This document shows, one piece after another, positions 37,214 through 47,535 of a stretch of 64,000 nt of DNA. A program made the position numbers and the translations under genes. This DNA comes from Coriolopsis trogii (lineage: Eukaryota; Basidiomycota; Agaricomycetes; Polyporales; Polyporaceae). The DNA lies in assembly GCA_020543525.1 (NCBI GenBank), contig JAHYIO010000033.1, positions 1,240,001-1,304,000 of the forward strand, in the 5' to 3' direction. Every line of letters begins with the position of its first letter. The first letter of the stretch is position 1. A model generated the notes under the pieces. The model did no database searches and was not told where the DNA came from. It was given only the letters and a program-made list of their open reading frames with translations.

Positions 37214-40200
37214 TCATCCGTCGACGTCCATCCCCACTTCACGTTCCTCCTGCTTGATTCGCTTCGTCGGCAGTCCCCCGGACCCCGCCAGCCCCGCCAA
37301 CGCCGTCGCAGCAGCGACAGTAGCATCGCCCTCGTCGCTCTCGCTCCGCCTCTTCGCGTGCCTCCAACCCCCGCCGTGATCGCCCTCGGGCGGCAGACCG
37401 AGCAGCACGCTCTTCGGCGTCGCGAAGCGCGAGCCCGCCTCAGAATGGGCCGACGACAACGACAGCTTATCGAAGCTCGCGACTGCCCCGCCCGCAGGCG
37501 AAGGCGCGTCGTACGGCGCGGGCGGCGGGCCCGGACCCATGTTGAGCGGCCCCGGAAAGGCGGGAAAGGCCGCGTTGAGGCCGCTCAACGAGCCTGTGCT
37601 CGACGTGCGCGGCAGGGAGTAGTAAGGAGTTGAGTAGCCCGATCCCGGCGCGGTGCCAGGCGTGGTGGGCGTGAGCGGTGCGTAGGGCGAGAGAGGAGAC
37701 GACGGTGAGTGCGTACGTGATCTGTGGTCGTGCGCGTGCGTGCGGGGGAGAGGGAAGGGGGGCAGGTCGCGGAAGTCCAGCATCGTGTCGTTCTCTGGCT
37801 CTCCGCTGGCGGTGCCGGCCTGTCCACGCTGGAGTCCGACCACGCGCAGTCGCTCGACCCAACTAGACGGGAGACGATCGTCAGCGTCTATACTATCCGG
37901 AAACAAGGAAATGCACTGACATGTCAGCACGCTCCAAACTATCCTTGAAGACCCCCGTCACACCGCGCATCATGTCCAGGCTCTCCGTCGCCAGAGTCAA
38001 GATCTTCTGCGCAGCCTGCGTGGCAGCATCGACAGTGGGAGGCGCACCCCCGCCGGCGGTGCTGCTCGCCTGCCTCGAATGCCCATGTGTCCTGTTTGCC
38101 CCACGCGCGGGGGACGTCGCGCGCGAAGCAGGGCGAGATCGCGGGGACGGCCCTGCCTCGCCTGGTCCATAGCTGTATGGGGCGGCCGTCCCACGATGCC
38201 TCCCTCTCGCCGAGCCTGCTGCCGTCGCCGTGCTTTCACCTCGCGCATCGTGCCCGGACCCTGTCGTGGGCGGTGGGCCTTCGACGCCGACGCTCGACGC
38301 AGCAGCCCATCTCCGCGGCAGGCAGAGGATGAACGAGCGCACACGGGAGCGTGCTGGTTCCGGAAGTGCACCACCTGCATATCGGCTGACCACTTCCACC
38401 ACCTGACGGACCGTGTTCACAACGTCGCGTTTGGCTGCCTGCAACGTCTGCAGGTGTTGGGGCGAGATCGGTGTCCCGTGAGGTATCCTCCCATCGGGCT
38501 GGAGCGAAACGATAAAGTTGCGGAGAACAAGGATCTGGGCATCGATCTGGGCGGTAGCATACTATGCAATGCCCGACTGTGAGCATGAGGCTTTCGCGAC
38601 CTGTAAGAGGAGCCAAGACGACGCACCTGAAGCCACTGCAGGCAGTACTTGAGCCGCCTCATGCTCTCCTCGCTGAGAGCGGCACTTATCCCTCCAGCTT
38701 CGAGGATGACAGCCTGCCACCTGCTGCGCTGCGCCACCTGTTGACTTTCCTGGGCATCCGCCTGCTGGGTCAATGTCGACGCTGGCGGCAACGTCGGCCG
38801 GTCTGGTTGTGAGCTCGTGGAGGAATGAGGCGTGGGTGTACGACTGTCTAGTACTCCATTACTGCGCAATGGAGAGCCTCCTGCGATTCCCATCATACCC
38901 ATGTCAGCCTACCTTCCAATGTCTCACGCGTTGACGATACCACTCACCCCGTCTCGACCGCATGTCGTCCTCTTCCGTCAGACCTCGGCCATCACTCGAG
39001 GAGCTATCTCTGCGGGTCATGGACACATCCCTGTCTTTGTCCTCCCAGGGTCGTATGGGTTCCGACGTCTCGATCGAGTCGCTCCTCCGATCGCGGCTGG
39101 ACGTGCGCCGGGCGTAGCTCCCAAGCTGCGAATTGCATCGTGAGTTGATTCAACGAAGAGAAACACATGAGTCGGAGCAACCCCGTCTCGACCGTAGTCC
39201 CAAAGGAGCGAGGGCGGCTGACAGCCCCCTATGCGTGCACCGACGGGCCGGATATGGCAGGTATGTATCCGGCACGTCGTATGATTGGCACCACACTCTC
39301 GTCCCTGGATCCTGAGACTGGGACCGGTGACCACTGGCGCAAGGGCGAGCCACTTACGGGACCCAGACGTCATGTCCCCTTCTTTCTGCGGACGCGCGGG
39401 AAGGAATGATAGCGTTTGAAGCCGGTGGGAGCGGCTGCAGGCCTCGCGCTCGATGTGAGGCTTCGCAGCAGCCCAGATGACCACTGAATGCACCCTGACG
39501 CAGGATACTCGTGGAACAGGCAGGACGGGCGGTGGGGAGAAGGGGGTCCAAGGAATTCGCACTCACCCTGTCCAGTTGTCTGCACGCAAACTCATCCAGC
39601 TGTCCGACAGGCAGGCGGTCGATCACCGGCCGTGAGATGGACTTGACCGAGGACTCCATCATCGCCGCGCCATACTGATATGCACAAGATAGGCAGACGA
39701 TAGCGGGCGTAGTGGGGATATCAGATGTCAGCAGTGTGAGCACCAACAGATCAAGGAGGCGCACCTTGACGACTCGCGAGCTCGCCTTGCTCTGCTCGTA
39801 CGCGCGCAGCGCACTGTTCACGAGCGGAAGATTCGACACCCGCGAGAGAGACTTCCACTCCTCGCTGTCCCGATCCCGATCCCCAGCGCCATCCTCCTGC
39901 GTCTGCATCTGCGTCTGCGTCTGCGCCTGACCGCCCGCTATCTCATCTTCGCGCATATCTTCTTCCATCAGCGACGGCGAGGGCAAGGAGGGCGAGGACG
40001 TTGCGGAGGTGATGGACAGAGCAGGTGTCGTCTGGAATGCTGCACAGAGGCGGACGCATGCGCGGGTTTCAGCAGCAGCAGGAACGCTATGTTTTAAGGA
40101 TCAACGCGTTGGGGTAAAAACTCTAAATACTGACATGTGGACGCAGACGAGATGGTGGTAGCATGCGTGCCGTTGCGCATGTCGCCGAGGGCCCGCACGG

Positions 40201-40237
40201 CGATCCGCACGGACTCGTCTTGGTCTGCGAGGGCCAT
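37214..40237 (-). CDS. OPI1: Opi1-type transcriptional repressor of phospholipid genes
   Basis: Seven exons, 40237-40131, 40086-39765, 39674-39567, 39125-38948, 38880-38627, 38561-37921 and 37862-37214, give 752 residues. Family blocks in order: DESVRIAVRALGDMRNG (N-terminus), NSALRAYEQSKASSRVVKYG, MMESSVKSISRPVIDRLP and DEFACRQLDR, then ISAALSEESMRRLKYCLQWL, ATAQIDAQILVLRNFIVSLQ, and near 510-550 QKILTLATESLDMMRGVTG and WVERLRVVGLQRGQ. The linkers are Ser/Pro-rich. In yeast, Opi1 senses phosphatidic acid at the ER and represses inositol-responsive genes with Ino2/4. The partner set in basidiomycetes is not known to me. Start 40237 was chosen because the upstream frame has no ATG. Intron 39566-39126 is 441 nt, long for this region. 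Confidence 0.9.
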
Positions 40238-40773
40238 GGTCGCTGTGGTCGCGAGCAGGGTCTGTGCGGCGGGAGAGGGGCAGAACGAGGAGGAGGATAG
40301 CAAGGGTGGCGGGGAGGAAAGGCAGGGAGATTAGAGACAAGAGGAGGAGTGTGAGCTTTGGGGAAGAGCGAAGCACATGAATTCCTGCCACGCGCCTGCT
40401 TTCACGTGCCTCGCCAATTCAAATCTTATCGACTCGCCTTCCCACGCCTGCCCTCCTCGCACTCGTGCCACCGACGTCAGCGTGAGCAAACAGAGACTGC
40501 ATCCGGGTCGAGAGTTACAATAAAGTGCTCTACACTACGTACGCCTATACATACATGCATAATAGAAGTTTCCAACGCAAACGGAAGGCCTATACAATAT
40601 CCAACAGTCCGCCAGCCAACACAACAGAGACAGAGCACAGAGTACAGAGAAAACCAGGAGGAGTGGGGAGGACTAGAGTATGCACATTTTGCGACTCGCG
40701 ACAAATCACATACCGCATATATCATACCATACACACCGTCCGTCCGCGCCGTGCACCACAGCATGCAGACCGC
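40238..40773. other. Intergenic between OPI1 and the GATA gene
   Basis: About 540 bp: OPI1 promoter plus the GATA gene 3' UTR, both genes on the minus strand. No further gene seen. Confidence 0.5.
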
Positions 40774-43700
40774 TCAGTCGCGCGCAGCAGGTTGCGCGGC
40801 GGGCGGAGCAACATGCCACACCGACCCTCCGCCTTCCCTGTTCCCCTTCTCCTGCCTCGCCAGCGGCACCGCCGTCGCCGAGCCCTCCACCGGAGGCTGG
40901 GGCTGGCCTTGCTGCTGCTGTTGGCCTTGCGGAGACGGGTGGGGGGGAGCTTGCAACGACGACTGCTGAGCCTCCTGGCCGGGGGCTCCGCTCGACCCAC
41001 GCATCTCGTCCAGTCCCCGCTTCACGCCAGCCATGATCCTATCCGTCCTCTCCAGCATCTCCTCCAGCCGCTTGCGCTCCTCCGCCAGCTGTCGATAATG
41101 GTAGTCAAGTTCGGCCATGCTGGGCACATGCGGCGCGCCCTCGACGACCGGAGGTGCAGGTATGGGTGCGCCTGTGTGGTAGAAAGATGGACCGACGTGT
41201 CCCGGGAACGGCGATGGGGCAGCGTGCGGCGGGACATGCAGAGGGGGAGGCATCCCGTACGCGGGTGCAGGCACAGGTCCGTTCATGACGGGGGAATGCG
41301 TCCTGCTCGGTACCCCAGGGCCCATCGGGACGTTGCCCTGCGTGGACCCGGATCGGATGTAGCTCGGGGGCGGGGGCGGGACGACACCACCGTATTGCGT
41401 GCTGATCAGGCTCGAGACCACTTCGGGCCCAAGTGCGGCGATCAAGCCAGGGAGAGCTTGGCTAGCGTGGGGATGAGGGAAGGGATTGCCACGGGGAGCG
41501 CCAGGACCGTACCGTTCCAAATCTTGCTGCGACGCCTCGCCCATCCCCTGCATCATCGTCTCGCCCCACTGACCAGCTTGAGTGCTGCTGACGTCGCGCG
41601 GTCCATCGCGAGCCCCGCGTCCACCCGTCCGGCGTACCTTACGGGGTTTGCCCTCTTCGTCCTCTTCGTCCACATCCATGCCCTCCGCGTCCTTGTCGCG
41701 CACCTTGGACGTACGGGGACGGCGCACTCGCTTCCGAGGCTGTTCTTCTTCGCTCTCTGTCTGCGCTCCAGTGGATCCTGACGGTAACGCGCGACCAACG
41801 CTGGCGAGAACTTCAGCTGCTGCCTGGTCCGTCATGCGATCTTGAGGGGTGGGGGAGCTAGGCGCCCCAGTTGCTGCTGGGACCCGTTTCCGTCGCTTGA
41901 TCACGGTCTTCTTCATCGAATTAGGGCGATGGGTGCCGTGAAGCTTGAAATAGAGGCCTGCGATTGACACAAAGGAGATGGAGGGTGAGCGGAAAGCTTG
42001 AGACAATCAAACGCCATGAGGGGAGAAATAAGTCGAAGATCCCGCCCCTGTGTCATCATGCCGTGTAAGGAACGTGAACTGTGCGCACGCAACCAACGCG
42101 TCGGGCCTCCGCGACCGTCAGCGACGTCGCTGGCACTCACGCCAACTGTCTATCCGACAGTCGGCCAATGAGGGATCATGCGCATACACGCTATCTGATA
42201 AGATACCAGACCTTAGATAAGCATGATGATATGGCCGGGGCCCATACAGACGCCCGGCACACGGCGGGAAGACAAAGGATAAGTGCCGTCTCTCACCCGC
42301 GTGAACGACAACGATGGGCTCAGGGGAGACGAGGGCAAGGGAAGTTGACGATGAGCGAGAACAAACACGTACCACACGCATTACAGATATTGTTACCCAC
42401 ATCATCCCTGCGCCATAACGGAGTGGTGCTCGTCCCGCAATTCGCACAGCTGAGTGCGCCTACTTGGCTTCGCATTCTCGATCGGTTGTTTGCTGGAACT
42501 TGTGAGCTGATAACAGGCGAGGATTCGGCACCCGATGTGTCGGGGCCTTGCTCAACGGCAGGAGGTGCTGGGGCATCCACTTTCGGCGTCGAGGCCTGTC
42601 CGTTGGGAGGCTCAATGATGCCTGCTTGGACGGCGTTGTTAAACGTGGGACAGCCATTGCAGGCGGACGTGCCTCCAGTGCCGTCGCAGCGTCCGTCTCC
42701 GGGACAAGTTCCTCCTTGATGCTTCTGAGCAGCTGTCCGAGTGGCGTCGGTAGGCGCGTTCTTCGCCTGATGCATCGCTGGAGAAGCGGCAGGAGTGGGC
42801 ATGGTGGGCGGGGAAGAGGTTCTGTGCCGATCTTGTTCTGGACTCGGTGCTTGAGCCTGGGTTGGAGACTGGAAGGGGCTAGGAGGGACGGAATGCTTCC
42901 CGTTGGGCTGTGTGGCCGGTTGAAGCGTCGGGGTCCGACCAAGAGAGACTGGACGAGGAACGTGTTTCGTCCTGAAGTATAGGCCTGAGGAGAGGATGGT
43001 GATAAGTCAATGAAGCGGGCGATGAAACCAAGGCACGAAGGTATTATCCACAGGGCAAACAAACATGAGCGTGACTGCAGGCACGTCGCAGGCAAGATTG
43101 TCTAGAATGGAGGGGCAGGCGAAAGAGAAAACGAATTCCAAACTTGTGATACCACCACTCGGCCTCCTTGTGAAGGCGCTTCATGATGGTACGCAAAACG
43201 GGGCCTTGCGCGGTGAGGGAGCGTTATCCGCACGTAGAACATGATGCATGTGCCCAACGCATAGATGCGGCGAGGAATCGATATGATTGGCACCGAGGCT
43301 ACGAACGAACGCGTAGGACACGTGGCGCAGGATGCGTACCATCTTGCTCCCGGGAGCTCATTTCGTAGATGAATGCGACGAAGGCAGTGGCCCGCAGGGG
43401 AAAGAATAAGCGAGATGAAGATTGAAGGAACTACTCACCGCAAGCATTGCAGATGGACTTGCCGTCATCGCCGCGTCTCCATTGAGGGGTATTGACGGTC
43501 CCGCAGTTGGTACATGCCAACTCTGAGTTAGCGGGTGGGTTGTTCTGATCCGCTGCGGGATCGCCATTATCTCCCAAGCGCTCCTTCAAAGCTGGATCGA
43601 GAGGGAAGGGCGAGCTCGCGTTCCGCCCCTGTATGGGGGGAAGGGTGGGTGAAGCGTCAAGCGGAGATGCGTCCCCATTCCTAGAGTGATCGGAGGCTGG

Positions 43701-43799
43701 CGGAGTGTGTATACGGGGGTTAAACTGTAGTCTGGACATTGTCGATAGAGGGTTATTATGGATGTTGGCGACGGGGGACTCGAGGACGACCGGAGCCAT
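40774..43799 (-). CDS. Two-finger GATA iron regulator (Urbs1/Fep1/SreA family)
   Basis: Exons 43799-43439, 42984-42373 and 41957-40774 give 718 residues. Finger 1 has Cys at 96, 99, 117 and 120 (CTNCGTVNTPQWRRG...CNACG). Finger 2 has Cys at 300, 303, 321 and 324 (CANCGTSTTPLWRRD...CNACG). Between them lies the diagnostic Cys-rich block CPGDGRCDGTGGTSACNGCP (C-x5-C-x8-C-x2-C), found in siderophore repressors such as Urbs1, SreA, Fep1 and Sre1, where it binds iron. The C-terminal half has an acidic/basic nuclear region (KRRKRVP), Pro-rich sequence and a coiled coil (HYRQLAEERKRLEEMLERTD). It should repress iron-uptake genes when iron is plentiful. Both long introns (454 and 415 nt) fall at the same CNACG/LYF position of each finger. 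Confidence 0.95.
42193..42201 (+). promoter_or_regulatory. Candidate iron-GATA-factor binding site in intron 2
   Basis: ATCTGATAA matches ATCWGATAA, the core bound by SreA/Sre1/Fep1-type factors. It lies within intron 2 (42372-41958) of the gene that encodes such a factor. A second GATA core (TAGATAAG) is about 15 bp to the right. Autoregulation is inference only. Confidence 0.4.
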
Positions 43800-46111
43800 T
43801 ATGGGATGTGAGATTAAGAGGGAGTAAGGTTGCGGAGAAGTGATTAGTCAGGAGTACTCCGAACTGCGAGACAGCGACAAGGAGGCGACGCGGGTCCGAA
43901 AAGGATAGAGAGACGAGGACAACGTTAGGAGCGTCGACCCTCGAGAGTCGGGGGAGTGATGAAGGTAAAGAGGCAAAACGCCAGGAGGGCGGGGTGGGTC
44001 AGGTCTTGATAAAAAGGCAGATAACTCGCAATCGCTCGGGCTCTGGCCAATCGCAGCTCGCGCATTAGGGGCTGTGTAAGCGGGCGTTTATCAACCAGAT
44101 TGGATCCCTGTTTATCATATCTTATCACTTCCGGGCCCTCGGCACACAGCCAGATATCTCTCTCCGTCCCTTGTCAGCCGCGAGACTGTTCCTGGCTCCG
44201 TGCTCCGTTCGCTGAGAGGGGAGCTGCCATGTACAATGCGCTTCCTGCTCTCCCAACCCCGCCGTCATTGTACAACCCTCGAGCGCTGGATCCGAAGCAC
44301 GAGCTTCGCAGCCCGAGGGAGGGGTAACAGATCTTATCTGTCCACGTTTCTGGCCCATCTCGGGCACCCAATATGGTCTAGACTCTCGGCGACTTGCTCT
44401 GTCGACCATCCAGGGTCCTGGCGAACGGCCATGTCTTCCAGCTCACATCCGTCTTTTCTGCTACCTGCGCCCATTGTCCCGTCCAACTTGCTCTGGCTCG
44501 TTGGAGGCTCTCGGAAGGCTCTCAGATGGCACCATCGACATCTGTGGCACTGGCTGGCACTGGTTGTCAGAGAGACATTCACCATTTCCCCGCATCATGA
44601 CGAAAGTCGTGTGATCACCCAATCGGAATGGTCCAGACGTGGGCTAAATGGAAGCAAACCCGAGCGTCTAGCTGTGTTAGATCGTGTCGCTCGCGCCACC
44701 GATTGGCCTTCCGCCAGGTCCCGTCTCGTTCCCTCGTGCGCTTCTCTCCGATAACCAACTTAGATATATCTCCTCGTTACCTTATCTTGTCAGTCTGCCC
44801 ACGGAGTCTCTCACCGTTGTGAAATGAACCGGACAGCGCGAGACAGATCCGAGAAAACGCAGTAAGTATACGCAGGCAAACTGCCGCCAGCCGAGCCTCC
44901 ATTACCACATAAGACGCAAGACAAGCGGTGAACGATCAAAATCTTGCTCATGATCATCCACCAGGTCAACTGAGTACCTCTCGCTCGAATGAAACGCACG
45001 CGATTGGGGTTATGTGCTGAAACGTGCCCGCCTGCGTAAGTGGGACGTATGGCCCCTCCGAGAACGGATCACTTGGAATTTGGCGAATGTCTTCATCTTT
45101 CAGGTACGTTCTCAGCGCGAGCTTCACAAAGATCCGAGGCAGTTTCTCGTCGGTCAGGTGGGCCTTTCATTCCATGAAGTAGCCCCCTCGAGAGTCGAGA
45201 GTCGATATCTGCGTCGCAGCTATGTGTATATACGCAGCAAGCCAGTTGCCGCCTGTGCCTCAAAACCCGAGTTCCTACAATCTCGCACATTTGCAACATA
45301 TGTTCTCACACAAGTCGACTGCGCAATGTCCTGTAACTCAAAGACGCTGAGTACAGAATATCACGCCAGAATGGCGAGGGGGCAACACGGTTCCATGTGC
45401 ACGTCTCTTGAGATAGGCGGTGGCTAAGTAATACACTCACGCTGAGTATCTACTCCGTGTGGAACCGTACATAGTCTGTTCTATACACGAAGGCGGTGCT
45501 AAGGCTGTGGCTCGATGTCACAAGTTTTGATGTTTTGCGCGCAGACCCATATAATTACCTTCAAAGCATCTTTGATAGATGAGTAGCAGCTCGGAGACGA
45601 CCGGGAGCCTCATACGACCCTGGTGTCCTTCAGTCCGTGGAGTCGGGGTAGCCTGATGTTTCGTTAGAGTCAGAAGTTGAGACTGCTTAACTACGAACGA
45701 CAGTATCTAACATCATTGCAGAGATTCTCGGCGGGAGTCAAACATAAGCTGAGTACGGGTCAGTATCACAACACCGTCGCTATATGTAAAGACTGTCGGT
45801 GATGGCGGAAGCCATACAACAAAACACAACTTGGATTGGAGAGTTGGGGTGAGCCGTTCGCCCATGGGCGAACCCTCAGCTTCCGCTACGAGGTAAAATT
45901 TGTCACGAAGCCCTGTTGTACCTAATGGGGCCAAAAGGAACTCGCTGTGGGCTTCAACGTTCCAACTTGAAGATCTCCGGTCGAATCAGTCAGAGGAGCG
46001 CCTGCGATTCGTGAGCGCCTATACCACGTGGCTGGAGACGCGGTGGCTTCTAGGCGATAGAGGTCAGTTTGCGCAAGACATCCGACCCGGTCCCCTCAAG
46101 ATCAAGACACT
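43800..46111. other. Long intergenic region between the GATA gene and eL37
   Basis: About 2.3 kb between divergent genes. Paired GATAA cores on the minus strand occur at 44111-44126 (TTTATCATATCTTATC), about 320 bp upstream of the GATA gene. A short plus frame from ATG 44230 (MYNALPALPTPPSLYNPRA) could be a first exon, with a second phase-compatible frame after 44411, but no family supports it. The right 250 bp are the eL37 leader. Confidence 0.4.
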
Positions 46112-46927
46112 ATGGTGAGTCCATGCCCGTTCTTGACACGCCAGACGGTTCGCCATGTCATGAGGGTGCTCCGTCTCTTTTGAACGGAGCGAAATGGAGG
46201 TTTTGGGAGGCTGGATGGCAATGATCCTGTTTGGATGACGGTGCTTTGACTTTGGCGTCCGTCCTGGTGTATCGCTGTATTTCCTGCCTCGGCCCAGAAC
46301 ATTGACTGACTATGACCGTTATTGTAGACCAAAGGTTCGTGATATGAAGATATAGATGGGACTCGGAAGGATATGGGACTGATCTTCGTTTGTGCGTGCG
46401 TGACGGTGCATAGGTACCACCTCCTTCGGGTACGTCTCACTGCGGTCGTCTTCTATACGAAATCACTCACAACATCTCCCTGTGCAGTAAGCGGCACACC
46501 AAGTCCCACACGCTTTGCAGGCGGTGTGGCAACCGTGCATTCCACAAGCAGCACAAGGGTAAGTCTTCCTGCAATGTTTTCAATCCCCACCTCCTACCTT
46601 TAGTGCATCTGCAAGTCAACGCAGCAAACTGTTCAAAGTACACGGGATCTTAACGAATCTTTACTGACTCTCCTTTGGCGACAGAGTGCGCGCAGTGCGG
46701 CTACCCTCGCGCAAAGCTTCGGTCGTACGAGTGGGGCCAGAAGGCCAAGCGCCGAAAGACGACTGGTACCGGTCGCATGCGCTACCTGAAGACCGTTTCG
46801 AGGCGGTTCAAGAACGGCTTCAGGTGCGTTGAATATGATACGATACTCGTGAAATGCATGGTCTCAATCCCAATCTAGGGAGAACACGCGCGCAGTCAAG
46901 CGGACCAAGACGACGACGGAGGCATAA
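46112..46927 (+). CDS. RPL37: Ribosomal protein eL37 (60S)
   Basis: Six exons: 46112-46114 (only ATG), 46328-46334 (ACCAAAG), 46414-46429, 46488-46558, 46685-46823 and 46879-46927. They give 94 residues beginning [20 protein letters not shown]. Zinc-ribbon Cys are at 19, 22, 34 and 37 (CRRC...CAQC), then [35 protein letters not shown] and a basic tail. Length and motifs match eL37 throughout. All five introns have GT..AG ends, and only this split restores the invariant MTKGT N-terminus. The first intron is 213 nt. It is a core structural protein of the large subunit near the exit tunnel. The strong basic bias and complete family match leave little doubt. Confidence 0.95.
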
Positions 46928-47535
46928 ACACTTGGACGACCTCCATGATCGACTGTACCGTACGAGCTGGTGGCTCATTTTCGTATCCCCTCGCATCGCA
47001 TCGCACCCTCCGTATGTCCTCTGTATACTGCTACACAACAACCGGCGCAAGGCGCCACCCACTGCACAAAATACATGAGCTATGCCATGCCCCTCTTTTC
47101 ACCCTGGGATCTGATAGCAGGGCACGCATACATCTGCGATCGGCATTGCTTGCGTGAGCTCAGAGTACGCGCCAATTACGTCTTGATCGAGCTTCGACAT
47201 AATCGCAATCGCCTGTGCAAGGTTGGCTGAGTGTAATGTGAGGTTCGTTGGGTCTGGGTTGAGACAACGAAACTATGGCTCTCAGACTGGTGTCTCGCTT
47301 CCCGACGTACTCCTTCGCTCCACCTAAGACCCGGGTACGGAAAGCCGTGACTGTAGTACATAGTGACATCCTTGTTGGAGAGATACCTCCGCCCGAGAAG
47401 AGTATACCACAGAAGGGGACTGCGTGCAAGGCGAGCTTCCGTCTGACGCAGCATTGCGAGCATCTTGGGTGACGTGTGGCTGTTGGTATCCCTGCAGAGT
47501 GAGTGCAAGTAACTGTCCGCAGGCATCCAGCGCGA
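46928..47535. other. Convergent intergenic region
   Basis: About 600 bp between the 3' ends of eL37 and HAUS6. Short frames on both strands lack motifs. Confidence 0.5.

Noticed and set aside
44230..44590. Possible gene starting MYNALPALPTPPSLYN with a second exon containing CAHCPVQLALARW
   Set aside because: The splice sites are phase-compatible, but no family, no coding bias in the second part and no proper end signal were found.
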